Source: Solea solea (Eukaryota; Chordata; Actinopteri; Pleuronectiformes; Soleidae). Taken from it: a DNA stretch of 64,000 nt. The position numbers and the translations under genes were made by a program. The stretch spans positions 26,579,482 to 26,643,481 of the forward strand of contig NC_081142.1 in assembly GCF_958295425.1 (NCBI RefSeq). The letters run 5' to 3'. The notes below the pieces were generated by a model. The model was given only the letters and a program-made list of their open reading frames with translations. It made no database searches and had not been told where the DNA came from. Shown here in pieces: positions 12,761-26,100 of the stretch (positions within the stretch are counted from its first letter, which is position 1; each line of letters starts with the position of its first letter).

Positions 12761-12959
12761 AGCAGTCTAAAGGTCAAACCACTCCCACTATGACATGGAG
12801 TGAACTGCTGAGTCACCTTCACTGATAAACAGACAAACCCGTTCGTCCTCCTGAGAGACAATCATGACACCAAAGTGTCCGAAATATTTCTGATTCTACA
12901 CATTACACACATTACATTACATCCTGTTACCGTTAATGACGACTAACACTAATAATAAC

Positions 12960-13594
12960 ATAAAAAATAATAATAATGACTTAAATTTATAAAGCACCTT
13001 TCACGAAATCCAAGGTCGCTATACAGTTAAAAACATTAAAAGACAGATCAAAAACACAAACACTAATAAACTAACAATCAGGTGGCAAACACTTGGAGGA
13101 ACAGGTGTCGAGATTTAAATGACTCCAGAGTTGGTGCCTGGTGAACAGCCAGAGGGACTGAGTTCCAGAGGGTTGGAGCAGCGACACTAAAAGCCCTGTT
13201 GCCAAAGCTTTGCCTGCAGGTGTGGGGAACGGAGAGGAGACCGAGGTCAGCAGACCACAAGTTTCCGGGAGGGACGGTGCACATGGAGGTGGTTGGACAG
13301 ATAATGTGGAGCAAGTGAATGGAGAGACTTGTAGCAAAGGAGGAGAAGCTTAATGGTGATCTGGATCTTAACGGGGAGCCACTGCAGTTGTTTCAGCGTG
13401 GGGATGATGTATTGCCAAGGTTTGGTCCGAGTGAGAACCCCAGCAGCAGAGTTCTCGACATGTTGGAGCCTATCCAGGCTCCGAACAGGACGGCATTACA
13501 GTAGTCCAGGTGTGATGTAATGAGGGAATGGCTGAGGGTCTCCGCGACAGAATCAGAGAGCGATGGCCGGAGTCGGGAGATATTTTTGAGATTC
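12960..13594 (-). mobile_element. Older LINE, 3' part
   Basis: The minus strand encodes the end of a reverse-transcriptase ORF in broken frames: [31 protein letters not shown], then APTLWNSVPLAVHQAPTLES and FKSRHLF. The 3' end is near 12960 (ATTTATAAAGCACCTTTCAC). It is the continuation of the fragment at 16239-16988, separated by the LINE between them. Confidence 0.8.
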
Positions 13595-16238
13595 AAGATT
13601 CAAGATTCCTTTATTGTCATACCAATACACATTAGACTTGAGGTCAGAACGAAAATCAGTCTCTCCAGAACCCAGTCGGCCCAGCAATAAAGAAGAATAA
13701 GAAAATAAGGAAAGAAGAACCAACAGTTTAACTTAACAAAATATAAATTAAAAAAGATTAAAACTTTAAACCTCTGGAGGTAAGGTGCTGTGCAAAAAAG
13801 AATTTGGTGCAAGGGTGGTGTACGGTACTGGGGGCATGTGCAAAGTACAGTCCGTGGGGGGTGGGGGCAGCAAGGGTATGGGGGCTACAGAGAGTTCAGG
13901 AGTCTGACAGCTCCAGGGTAGAAGCTGTTCCTCAGTCTCGTAGTCCTGCTGTTGATGCTCTGTAGCCTCCTGCCTGAGGGGAGGGGGGTGAACAGTGTGT
14001 GTGCTGGGTGAGTGGGATCTCTCATGGTGCAGGTGGCCCTTTCCTGCATCTGGAGGTGAAGATGTCCGTGAAGGTGATAAGGGCTGACCTTCCTAGTCCA
14101 GCGCGTCTCAGCCTCCTGAGGAAGTAGAGGCGCTGGTGTGCCTTCCGGACCAGGCTGGAAGTGTTGCTGCTCCAGGTGAGGTCGTCCTTGAGATGCACGC
14201 CCAGGTACCTGAAGCTGGAGACCACTTCCACCGCTGTTCCTCTGATGTGCAGGGGAGAATGGGGGGGATGTCTGCTCCTCCTGAAGTCCATGATCATCTC
14301 CTTTGTTTTCTTTGTGTTGATGCAGAGGTTGTTTACCCTGCACCAACCCTCCAGGTGTTCCACTTCCCGCCTGTAGCTGGACTCATCGTTGTTGCTGATG
14401 CGTCCAACCACTGCTGTGTCATCAGCAAACTTCACAATATGACAGCTCGGATGTTTAGGTGAGCAGTCATGAGTGAGCAGGGTGAACAGAAGAGGGCTCA
14501 GCATGCAGCCCTGGGAGGAGCCAGTGCTGAGGGTGATGGAGGTGGAGGAGATGTCGTGGATCCTCACTGACTGCGGCCTGTCTGTCAGGAAGTCCAGGAC
14601 CCAGTTGCAGATGGGGGGGCTCAGTCCAAGTGAAAAGAGTGTATCGATCAGGGTCTGTGGTATGATGGTGTTGAAAGCAGATGTGAAGTCGAGGAAGAGC
14701 AGGCGGACATAGGAGTCTTTGCTCTCCAGGTGAGTGAGGGCTGTGTGGACCACAGAAGAGATGGTGTCCTCTGTGGATCTGTTTTTCCTGTATGCATATT
14801 GGTGGGGGTCCACAGTGATGTCGATGCTGTCCTTGATGTGCATTCCGACCAGTTTCTCGAAGCACTTCATGACTATCGGGGTGAGAGCTACTGGCCGATA
14901 GTCATTCAGGCCTGTCACTGTGGAGCTTTTGGGGATGGGGATGATGGTGGCAGTCTTCAGACAGGTGGGAACAACTGACTGCCTGAGGGAGGTGTTGAAG
15001 ATGTCTGTGAACACCTCCGACAGCTGGTGAGCACAGCCTTTCAGCGCCCGCCTAGGGATGTTATTGGGACCAGCGGCTTTGCAGGGGTTGATCCTCCTGA
15101 GGATATTCCTCACCTCTGACGTGGTCACACTGAGGGGCGCATCACCTGGTGTTGGGGTGAGTCTGGTGCTGGTAGAGCTTCTGGGATTCTCAAAGCGAGC
15201 GTAGAAGCTGTTAAGAGCATCGGGCAGAGAGGGGTCCCGGGGGCACTGTGCATCTTTAGTGTTGTAGTCCGTGATGCATTTTATGCCCCTCCACATGCTC
15301 CGTGGGACACGGCTCTGTATGCACGTCGAATGTTGGAGTATACACGGTCTAATGTGTTGTCTCCCCGTGTTGGAATGGTGACGTGCTGGTGGAATTTGGG
15401 CAGGATGTCTGTCATGTGTACGTGGTTGAAGTCTCCAGCTACCATGTAAAAAGCCTCCGGGTGCTTGTTCTGTAGCGAGCTGATGTTGTTGTGCAGCTCC
15501 GCTAACGCATCGTTAGCTTTAGCATCCGGTGGGATGTAAACAACCATGACGACCACCGCTGTAAACTCCCGAGGCAGATGTATGTTAACAGTCTATTGCC
15601 TCGGAGCAGTGGCTTTGCACCAAAGTACAGTTTGTGCACCAACCTTTGTTAACATAGGCGCAGAGTCCACCCCCGCGGGTCTTTCCCGCTAGCTGGTTGC
15701 AGTCGGCACGGAAGAGTAGCAAGCCATCAATCTGGAAGGCTGAGTCCGGCATGTTGTTAGTAAGCCACGTTTCTGTGAAACATAATACATCACAAATCCC
15801 CATCTCTCTGGAGACCCCCAGCCTCAGTCGAAGAAGGTCCATTTTATTGTCCAGTGAGCGGACATTAGCCAGGAACATGGACGGGATCGGTGGTCTGTTG
15901 GCGTTAGCCTTTAGCCCCGCTTCTGTTTCCGCTCATGCCGCTTCCTCTTGCCGTCTCCCCGCCGCAATCTGCTACGCCAGTCCGGTGTCCTCCCGAGCCG
16001 TATCTTAGCTAGCTTAGCTCTGAGCTCGGGAGCTGAGGTTGTTGTTGTTGTTGTTGTTGTTGTTGTAATTGTAGCCAAACAGTTCCTAATCTCGATAAGT
16101 ACTGTTCGGCTGTATATAAACCGTCGGTTCGCACACTCGTTTACACAAGCAAAATAATTACAGTCGGCTTTGAAACCAACTAATTTGGGCATAGCTCTGG
16201 GAGCTAGAGAAGCTGCTGCACTCATGCGCTTGCACACG
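13595..16238 (-). mobile_element. Younger CR1/L2-like LINE inserted into the older LINE
   Basis: Minus strand. From 15.9 kb: an AP-endonuclease start (FLANVRSLDNKMD, CFTETWL), then after a frameshift GDFNH and TRGDNTLDRVYSN. A reverse transcriptase runs from 15296 to about 14060, with NDYRPVALTPI, FLDFTSAFNTI, GSSQGCMLSPLL, FADDTAVVG and FRYLGVHL. Then comes the 3' motif PSGRRLQSI...TRLRNSFYPGA. It ends in AATAAAG and tandem TCTTGAA units (13595-13620). Two internal deletions (between endonuclease and RT near 15290, and after the RT near 14050) plus frameshifts make it inactive. A (GTT)n lies at 16038-16068 near the 5' end. Subfamily not settled. Confidence 0.85.
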
Positions 16239-16988
16239 ATGGAAAAATGCAGATTTTGTGACAGATTTGATGTGTGTGTTGAATGATAGAGTAGAGTCCA
16301 GAATGACACCCAGGTTGCAAACCTCCGTGAACAGTGAAGTGTTGATGTCATCAATAGAGAGGACCAGATCTCCCACCTTGTTGAAGAGAGACTTTGGACC
16401 GACCACAATCAACTCTGTCTTCCGGCTGTTTAGTTGGGGCAGGTTAGAGGTCAACCAAGATTTTATTTCCTGTAAATAGTTGATAAGTGATTGTGGAGGG
16501 AGCTGAGTGGATGGCAATGTGCTGAGATAGAGTTGAGTATCATCAGAATAGCAGTGGAAGTTTAGACCATGGTGGCGAATAATCTGTCTAAGCGGGAGCA
16601 TGTATATGGAGAAGAGGAGAGGGCCAAGGATAGAACCTTTTGGCACACTGTGGTTGACAGGGGCAGGATAGAAGCATGAACCAGAATAAATAAACCAGTG
16701 TTGGGAGCCCCGGTGAATGTACCGGGGTCGTCGGTGAGTCAAAGAGATCTGAAAACACCAACGGAGTCCGGTGTGAAGTCGTTGTTGAGTATGTGACGTT
16801 CCGAGGAGGTGTATTGGATCCTCCCCATCATCCAGAAAGGACAGTAGCAGTTGGTGGCTAACGCAACACTGGGGGTAATCAGCCAAAACTTCCCCAAAGT
16901 CACATGAATCCCTGTGGTCTGGATCACCAGACATCATAAAGGGAGTGGTGGCCCTCAGAAGAGCCAGTAGCCCGCCCGCAGGTAGCAA
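16239..16988 (-). mobile_element. Older LINE, reverse-transcriptase part
   Basis: Minus strand: [36 protein letters not shown] (the catalytic YADD reads YSDD), [20 protein letters not shown] and [20 protein letters not shown], then SAFFH. The next residues of the frame ([10 protein letters not shown]) resume at 13594. Upstream of about 16660 the match to a LINE frame fades. Confidence 0.8.
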
Positions 16989-17257
16989 ATTAAAACAAGA
17001 TTTCTGATTGTTTAAGCTTCTTAAAAGTGAGTATTTTCTTCATTCCTTTGCTCTGGAGAACAAAGAAATCATTCAAAGTGAAACATTTTGGTTTGTGGAC
17101 AAAACAAGACATTTAAGAACATCATTTCCAAGTTTGATGAACAACGATCAACATTTTTTTAAGGTTTTCTGATATTTTATGGACCAAACGATTAATTGAG
17201 AAAATAATCGACAGATGAATGAATTATAAAAATAATCCTTAGTTGCAGCTCTACCTG
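16989..17257 (-). repeat. Reverse copy of the GCTGCAAC interspersed family
   Basis: Ends TCCTTAGTTGCAGCTCTAC and contains GACCAAACGATTAATTGAGA. It abuts the older LINE at its left side. Confidence 0.7.
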
Positions 17258-17791
17258 ACTCCCATCATTGTGTTTTCCCCTCTTACTTTAGTTCCTGGTT
17301 CATACGCTGCCGTCGTTGTTTTGGTTGTGTTGTGAGTGTTGCATGATAGGATTACGTGACAGGTGACGGCTCATTAGCTTCATTGCACAGTACCTTCACC
17401 CAGGATTGGGACGCTGAAAGTCTTGGTCTCCTAAGATTCACAGCACTGTCAAGAAAACCATAAATAACCAAAACAACGCTCCTACAGTATGTGGTGTTTC
17501 CATAGAAACCAGAGAGTGCACGTTTTTCTTTTGTCACAGAGTGAGGAGGGAAACAACAGCTCCAGAGGAGTCAAAGGTGTTGGGAGGTTTTACTGTGACA
17601 ACATCAGCTGCTCAGCTCAGCATCCACTTCTCCTACTTTACTGACTTATACTCATCATCATGTTTAACCTACACACCTAAAAATAATACTAACAATTACA
17701 CATAATACTGGTTTAAATGTTTTTCATGTGTTGACACAAACAAATGTCTATGTAGCCGCGTAAATCTCAGCTGATGAAAGGCGGGGTCTCA

Positions 17792-17960
17792 CCATGTGTA
17801 TATATATGCATATATATGTATATACATATATGTGTATGTATATATGTGTATGTATATATGTATATGTATGTATGTATATATATATATGTATGTATGTGTA
17901 TGTATATGTATATATACATATGTCTATATATGTATATATATGTGTATATAGTGTAGTGTA
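17792..17960. repeat. TA/TG-rich simple repeat
   Basis: TATATGTATATATGTG-type sequence on both strands. It has no stops in several frames, so it yields spurious Tyr/Ile/Met-rich open frames. Confidence 0.9.
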
Positions 17961-18597
17961 TAATAGTGTAGTTCATAGTGTATAATCTGTGTTAAAGTAG
18001 AATTTGACCACATTTGTAGTCAATGTCACATAAATATCCTTGTTTTAACATTAAAAAGCCAAAGAGAACATCTGTGTCGTCTCCTCTCCAGCAGACGGCT
18101 GGTTCTCTTTTATGCAGGTCCACTGCAGCCATAACAGCACCGTTTCCATGGATACAAACCGGATATTAACCCCCCCAGTCACCACTCAGCTCAGGTTTTG
18201 CCCTGAGTCAGTGTCTCTCTCTCTCTTGATGTTAAGCCGAGTGAAACATGAAAATCTAACTGCGCTGTGACAGCCGCTCTTTCATGAGGCCAGTGGAGGG
18301 AGATCAAACTCCGGCTGAGGGGAAACAGGGAAATGCTACTTTTATTCTGGGTTATAATCTAATAGGAACGATGTAGTGTTTTCTGCACAGTGCTGTGTAC
18401 ATTCACTCACCCATGTAAATTATGTAACAGTGCAGATTTTTGGATACAGTGGGATAGTTCAGGTTTATTTAAGTCAGGTTTATGGAAAACCTGATATCTT
18501 TTAAAACCATTTTTGCTTTATATCCACAAAGAAAAGTCAGTCTTAGGTCACTGAAAGCAGTTGTTTCTGAAAACTGTGGCCAAAGTGTAGATCTTTA

Positions 18598-18828
18598 TCT
18601 CCCACACCAAAGTCCACAGAGAAAACCAGTGATTTTAGGAGGAGTTGTTCATCCACTGCTGCCTCCGTCACTAAGTTCAAATGTCTTATTTTGTCCCTTC
18701 GGTGTTCAGATTGAACTCAGTGACACAGAGTGACCACACGAGGCAGCAGAGGAGCAGCAGATCCTGTGTCCCTGCAGCTAAAATCACTGATTTCTCTGGA
18801 GACTTTGGTGTGGGAGAGTGAGTGGTTA
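18598..18828. mobile_element. Foldback element, reverse orientation
   Basis: Both inner ends present; the middle reads CACTAAGTTCAAATGTCTTA, so it is inverted relative to the 5915 copy. Outer TIRs are truncated. Confidence 0.85.
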
Positions 18829-19915
18829 GTTTATATTTGTGTTGGTTTCATCACAGTCACTCACTGTGCTGAAACTAACCCTGAACTTTCACTCCAACAA
18901 ACAAAACCAAAGCAAAAAAATAGCTAAGCTTTCTCTTTAATTTGCATTTTCATCAGGAAGCTCTGTGCCAGGACTGTGTGGATCTGGGCCAAAGTTTTTC
19001 CCCTGAAGGGAGGCACAGCTTCAGTGCCCCCCCCCCCCCCCCTAGCAGAGACAGACCCATTGGCTCTGTGTGATTCTCTGCAGCAGGGTAATGTCACCCT
19101 GGCTCAACATCACGGCTTGTTCTGTACTTTTATTCTCTTCAGAGCCTTTAAACGGTTCATTAGCCTTTAAAAGGCTCAGCTTTAACTCCACCCCCTTACC
19201 CCCCCACCCCACTGGCTCACTTCCTGTTTTTGGAATCACCTTGTCGACTCTGCAGTTTCACCTCCACAGCTGAGTTTGATGTGTTTGTGATTCTGATCAC
19301 TGAAGGATGTCTAAGAGTAGTAACGTGCACACACACACACACACACACTCACTCTGAAAGGAGGACATTGATGCATCTCCCTGTGAATGGGTGTCTTTTA
19401 GGACTGGAGGCTAAAACAGACCCAGATACTAAACCGTCCTCTGCAGGATAAAAACCATGCTCTTCATCATCATCATGGTCATCATCACACTGAAACCAGT
19501 TGAGATTGTTTTCACACACCTTCTTAATCCAGTCCTAGTCCATTTGTTTGTGGACGTGTGAATGAGCACCAGAGAGAGAAATGAACTCTGGTCCGTCTAA
19601 AAACGTAAGGAAGTGGACTACGCCGCAGGGCATTGTGGGTAATCATAACCAGAAACAGATGAAACACTTTTCTTCTTCATCATCTCGTGATTCTTGACGA
19701 GATGCCACCTCAGGCGAGGAGGGGAACACGTTATTTAAAAGGTTTGGTGAGCGACTGAATGTTCAATTGTTGTAGTGAGTCTACAGGATTATTAGGCGTG
19801 AAAGTGACCTTGGTTGCCATGGTTACTGTGAGTTGGCAGCAGCTTTAGGTTTTTTCTCCTCTGACACGTGTGCAGGACGTCACACTGCTGGGCGTGGCCA
19901 ATTCCTCGATTCCTC

Positions 19916-20106
19916 CTAACCCAAGATCACAAACTAGTTAACTAGTTAGTTCTGTGTTAACCCTAACCCGAGATCACAAACTAGTTAACGGGTTAGTTCG
20001 GTGTTAACTCTAACCCGATATCACAAACTAGTTAACTAGTTAGTTTGGTGTTAACTCTAACCAGAGATCACAAACTAGTTAACTAGTTAGTTCTGTGTTA
20101 ACTCTA
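19916..20106. repeat. Minisatellite, about 56-bp units, before the SH3-1 exon
   Basis: Three and a half units of AGATCACAAACTAGTTAAC plus TAGTTAGTTCTGTGTTAAC, internally palindromic (AACTAGTTAACTAGTT). It ends about 50 bp before the acceptor of the 20158 exon. Confidence 0.9.
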
Positions 20107-20157
20107 GTGTTTTGATGACACAACTATGAAATCTGTCCATTGTCTCCGTGTCTGCAG

Positions 20158-20433
20158 ACGGTGCCTCAGCTGCCTTGTGCTAAAGCTCTGTACAACTACG
20201 ATGGCAAGGAACCAGGCGACCTCAAGTTCACCAAGGGTGACATCATCATCCTGCGCCGGCAAGTGGACGAGAACTGGTTCCACGGCGAGATGGGCGGAGT
20301 CCACGGCTTCTTCCCCACCAACTTTGTCCAGGTCCTCAAACCGCTGCCTCAGCCGCCGCCTCAGTGCAAAGCTCTGTACGACTTTGAGCTCAAAGACAAA
20401 GAGGCCGACAAGGACTGTCTGCCCTTCTCCAAG
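20158..20433 (+). CDS. SH3RF1: SH3RF1 exon: first SH3 domain and start of second
   Basis: The acceptor is TCTGCAG before ACG-GTG and the donor is AAG|GTGAGT; the exon is 276 bases, phase 0 at both ends. It encodes [16 protein letters not shown] through GFFPTNFVQ (complete SH3-1), a PLPQPPPQ linker, then [17 protein letters not shown], the first half of SH3-2. A 56-bp minisatellite ends about 50 bp before the acceptor. Confidence 0.95.
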
Positions 20434-20449
20434 GTGAGTGAACGCTGCA

Positions 20450-20480
<31 letters not shown>

Positions 20481-23118
20481 GGAGAAGATTCCTGATGAAC
20501 AGCTGTGATAAGGAATCAACTGTGATGAATTCTGTCAGGTTTAAAAATCTTTCCTTGGAATCAAATGTTGAAACAAACTCAATTATAATGGGATCACCAT
20601 TTATTCTGGTTGTAAAGGAGAGGAAACACTGTGGTAACTTTCCAACAAACTTTCTAAAGAATAGAAACTTAAGTTTGGGAATATTCCACATTGGAAAATT
20701 ATTCATACTTCAGTAATGACCAATCATTTACAAAGTTCCCACAAGTCCTTGAAATCCTTGAAAGGTTGTGAATTTGAAAAAAAAGAGTTGAAAATGGCCG
20801 TAAATAGACACGGGTCATTGAAGGTGCCAGAGTTTAATATTTAAGCTAATATTTAATGGCGGACAGACATTTTTATTGTTTTTTTGGGAGATTTTGGCTT
20901 GAATAAAACCCTTGCGGAGGTTGAGGAACATCATCTAACGGCTAACGTCTCTCTCTCTGTTTCTGAATTTCCAGGACGACATCCTGACTGTGATCCGCAG
21001 AGTGGATGAAAACTGGGCAGAGGGAATGCTGGGAGATAAAATTGGAATTTTCCCCATCTCGTATGTGGAGGTAAGAACTCTTTAATTATGAAGCAAATAT
21101 GTCATGAAGGTTGTTTGTGTCCTTCTGAGCGTACGCTTTCATTCTTTTCATATTTCTGCAATTCTGAGGAATTTATAGTCCTAGTGTGAATGTTTTAGAA
21201 AATATAAATAACATCAAATAAAATCTGCACTGGGGATTAGGTAAATTGGACACTCTAAATTGACCATAGGTGTGAGTTTGAGAGTGAATGGTGTGACCCC
21301 GCCTATCGCCCTATGTCAGCTGAGATTGGCACAGCACCCCCACGACCCTCTGGTGGAGGATAAAGCGGTAGATGATGGATGGAAAATCTGCAGTGAGGTA
21401 CGATTATAAACAGTCATTTTAATAAGAAAAATGTTAATATTAAATACATGAAACAGGTCAGCAAATGAATAATCATCATAATTAATCAACCAAACTGCAA
21501 AGTAAAATTAAAATACACTTTTTTTTACAGTTTTTAACTGTAGTAATACATAAGTGGTTACAGGCACAGAGCTGTTTATTTATAGAAGCTTTTCCTGCCA
21601 CAATGGCAGCGTCCTGCCTCAACGCGTCTCCTGAAGCAGCGTCCTGCCTCACCTCGTCTCCTGAAGCAGTGTCCTGCCTCACTGCGTCTCCTGAAGCAGC
21701 GTCCTGCCTCACCTTGTCTCCTGAAGCAGCGTCCTGCCTCACCTCGTCTCCTGAAGCAGTGTCCTGCCTCACTGCGTCTCCTGAAGCAGTGTCCTGCCTC
21801 ACCTCGTCTCCTGAAGCAGCGTCCTGCCTCGCCTCGTCTCCTGAAGCAGCGTCCTGCCTCACCCCTCCTATATAAGGAGATAAATAATCAGCGTCTTCCT
21901 CTCTTCTTCTCTCACAGTTCAACTCAGCAGCTCGTCAGCTCATCGAGTTAGACAAACCCTCAGACTCTGGTGGAGACTCTGGTGAGGGGGCCTCCTCCTC
22001 CTCCTCATCGGGGCCCCAGAGCAATGGCGCCCAGCGAGCAGGGGAGAAGAAGAACAGTAAGAAGCGACATTCCTTCACCTCTCTCACCATGTCTCACAAG
22101 CCCGTGCTAGCTCCGCCCCCTCAGCGTCACTCCATGGAGATCAGTGGGCCGGTCCTCATCAGCTCCAGCAACCCGACGGCAGCCGCACGCATCGGAGAGA
22201 TGAGCGGGGGTCTGTCCTGCAGCGCGCCTTCACAGGTGATACTGACTCTCACTGTAACACACACTGTAACACACACTTTTCCTGCAACAACCATGAGGTT
22301 TGTAAAGTGCTCACTGTGACACAGACACATACACACATTGCTGCCTCCATCACTAAGTTCAAATGTGTTATTTTTTCACTTCAGTGTTTGAAATCTAACG
22401 TTCAGATTGACCTCAGTGACACAAAGTGACCACACGAGGCAGCAGAGGAGCAGCAGCTGCTGTGTTTTCCAACTTCATTTTCCTTTAGTAAAAAGTGTCT
22501 TAATGGTTCTGATAGTCATGCAAACATCTTCAGAAGATGGCTTAGTTTTTCTAAGGTGGCTCCATTTGTTTTCAGTGAGACCAAGCCCATTGAAATCATT
22601 TTTGGAGTTTGAAAGTGAGTAAAGGAGTCGACCAACAACTCCTTTTGTGTTATGAGCTAAAACCACAGGTTTTGTTATTGGACTCTCTTCCCTGTTGTTT
22701 CTCCTCACTGGAGTTTGTAGGTTTACTAACTCTGACTTTGTGTTTGTACGTCATTCAACATAACTCTTAACAATCCTGCACCGTCCTGTGAACATCTCAC
22801 ATCCACACTGTTCCTGGTAACCAGAGCTTTTCTCCCTCTGTTAGCAATCAAGCCCACTTCCCGTTCACTCTGCCTCATCAGACCAAAACAGACCACTGCT
22901 CCACTCAAGCATTCGAAATCATGAGTGCGTGACTCCAGAACCCCAGAACGACTGAAGCTTAGCCCTCAACGCAGCTCACAGCTGCTTTATGACTGAGTTA
23001 CACATGCACTTTAACCAGTCTTGTTGTCATTTATGATTATTCATCATTCAGCTCAGAGTTCAAGGCAATCTTAGGATTCCCACACCAAACCTCATAGAGA
23101 AAATCAGTGATTTTAACA

Positions 23119-23161
<43 letters not shown>

Positions 23162-26100
23162 TGCCTCATCACTAAGTTCAAATGTCTTATTTTGTCTCTT
23201 CAGTGTTTGAAATCCAACGTTTAGTTTGACCTCAGTGACACAAAGTGACCACACGAGGCAGCAGAGGAGCAGCAGCTAAAATCACTGATTTTCTCTCTGA
23301 GGTTTGGTGTGAGTGATTGTTCAAGTTTTACAAAGTGACTCAAACTTCACAAACTTCGGTTTCCTGAAGCAGCAAATGTGTTTTCCTTTAGATGTTGATC
23401 ACTGGTTTTGAAAATAATCCTGTCCACTTGCATTCATTTAAAAAAACAAGCAAAAAACAGTGGGGCTATGACCACAGGGGGCGCTCACAGCACAGTCAGC
23501 ACTGGTTACATGTCAGTACAGTGTTTCCTCTGCTGTGGACTGCACAGTTCACTCACTCCTCATTCAGCAGCTCAATCATTATTCTTTCATTGAGCCGTGC
23601 GGGGGAGTGGAGGACTCTGCTTGTGTACAGTCAAGTGGATCTTAAGGATCCTGTGTTTCTTCTTGTGTTTTCCTTTTTTCACGAAGTGTCATCAAAGTCT
23701 TTGATTCATGTTGAAGGTGTAATCATCGTTTTGATGACTTTATCTTCATCACTTCCTCTGTGTGTGTGTGTGTGTGCATAAACAGGATAAATACACTTCA
23801 TTGTCTATTAAAAACACACAGGAGTCTATCTCCCCTCCTTCCTCTCTGACACCCAGACAGAAAAACAACAAAGGTTTCCCCGGGTAACCTCCAGTGCTGA
23901 GACTCGGAAATAACCTTTGACTAAATGTATGTTCTACAACCAGGGGAGGGGAGAGGAGAGGAGAGGAGGGACCATAGGTGGAAAAGGAGGTTTAGCTATG
24001 AGCAGAGCGACAGTGGGAGGTGCTGTCATGCATTGCTTACCTTTGGTTCAAGTTTTAAAGCTTTAACCTTTAACCTTTCCCTCTCATTTAATCATTGATC
24101 CCATGCACTGTATGTTCCTGGCAGCCGTCAGTGAGGGCGTCAGTGTGGTGTTTGTACTCGACCATAGATAAGGAGGCAGTGAAGTCTCAGGTGCAGCTCT
24201 GTGTGGACACAGGCACGTACATGTGTCCCACAACAGAACACTAAATCAATCAATCAAAAACACAGAGACACGTGTCCTCTCTGTCCACACTTTAATTTAA
24301 ACTCACCCTTGTCCACTTGTTCTTCTTGTTTTGATAGGTACACATTTGCACAACTGGACTAATTGTGACCCCGCCCCCTAGTAGCCCTGTTACCACAGCA
24401 ACGGTCTTCACGTTCCCCTCAGAGACGAGCTTCACATCCATACCAGTGGTAAGTGGAATCTCACTACATCAACACACACACACACACACGTACACAATCA
24501 GGTTGTCTGGAGAAGAATCTGAGCTGAAAATAAGAGTCAGTAAAAGTACATTAATGTCAAAAAGAAAAGTCTGTAAAACTACATTAATGTCAAAAAGAAA
24601 AGTCAGTAAAAGTACATTAATGTCAAAAAGAAAAGTCTGTAAAACTACATTAATGTCAAAAAGAAAAGTCTGTAAAACTACATTAATGTCAAAATGAAAT
24701 GTCAGTAAAAGTACATTAATGTCAAAAAGAAAAGTCAGTAAAACTACATTAATGTCAAAAAGGAAAGTCATTAAAAGGACATTAATGTCAAAAAGAAAAG
24801 TCAGTAAAAGTACATTAATGTCAAAAAGAAAAGTCTGTAAAAGTACATTAATGTCAAAAGGGAAAGTCTGTAAAAGTACATTTATGTCAAAAAGAAAAGT
24901 CAGTAAAAGTACATAAATGTCAAAAAGAAAAGTATGTAAAACTACATGTCAAAAAGAAAAGTCAGTAAAAGTACATTAATGTCAAAAAGAGAAGTCTGTA
25001 AAACTACATCAATCTCAAAAAGAAAAGTCAGTAAAACTACATTAATGTCAATAAGAAAAGTCAGTAAATGTACATTAATGTCAAAAAGAAAAGTCAGTAA
25101 AAGTACATTAATGTCAAAAAGAGAAGTCTGTAAAACTACATCAATGTCAAAAAGAAAAGTCAGTAAAACTACATTAAAGGCGACATAGAATGCTTGTATC
25201 ACACATATATGTTAGTTATGGAGGTCTACTTACATATATTAACTTGTTTTCATGATTAAAAACCTCCTAATCGCTGCAAACGAGCCGATCAAAATATCTC
25301 CTCGCTGACGCTCTCGTCAGCCGCGCTGTTTCAGACCAAACAGTTGCTGTGATTGGCCAGCCAACGAGAGCTTTCCTACTGTCCTGTGATTGGCCAGGTA
25401 CCTGGAAGTGACGTAATAGATAGGCCAGCGCTCAGATACACAGCTCCCCCTCTGGCACGGTGGATGCTCTGCATCTCAGCAGCTACAACGAGAGTAGTTC
25501 TTCTTCTTCTTCTGCGGTTGAATGTACGCAACCGGATGTGCCCGGACTAGTGCCCGCACCGGGAGGCGCTACGGTGGTGAGGATTTCTGATGACGACATC
25601 AAATTAAGGAAGTGTCGATCCGCTTCGCAGAGCCCAGGAAAACAATACAACACTATTTTCTCAGCAGTGGCTGAACTGTTTGTTCTGAAACTTTAGGGTT
25701 TCATAAACGAGGTAATGACGCAGATACACACAAAAACGCAGTGTTAATTGGAGCTTCCGGTCTATGTCACCTTTAATGTCAATAAGAAAAGTCAGTAAAT
25801 GTACATTAATGTCAAAAAGAAAAGTCAGTAAAACTACATTAATGTCAATAAGAAAAGTCAGTAAAACTACATTAATGTCAATAAGAAAAGTCAGTAAAAC
25901 TACATTAATGTCAAAAAGAAAAGTCAGTAAAACTACATTAATGTCAAAAAGAAAAGTCTGTAAAAGTAGATTAATGTCAAAAAGAAAAGTCTGTAAAACT
26001 ACATTAATGTCAAAAAGAAAAGTCATTAAAAGTACATTAATGTCAAAAAGAAAAGTCTGTAAAACTACATTAATGTCAAAAAGAAAAGTCTGTAAAACTA

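Larger units (their letters stand above)
1..20157 (+). other. Probable upstream intron of SH3RF1
   Basis: No SH3RF1 RING exon or other live gene is recognisable before 20158, and that exon starts in phase 0 mid-protein. The stretch holds transposon remnants, a pseudogene, LINEs and microsatellites, listed separately. I saw nothing in about 251-1500, 2400-4280, 6180-7190, 8895-11520 or 17260-18590 beyond simple repeats: (TAA)n 2831-2869, (GT)n near 5796-5830, (CA)n near 9226-9256 and 9404-9432, and a CAG/CTA-rich run 10014-10120. Confidence 0.6.

Noticed and set aside
21482..21922. 146-residue minus-strand frame of [10 protein letters not shown] repeats
   Set aside because: 30-bp minisatellite in an intron of a + strand gene; period divisible by three.
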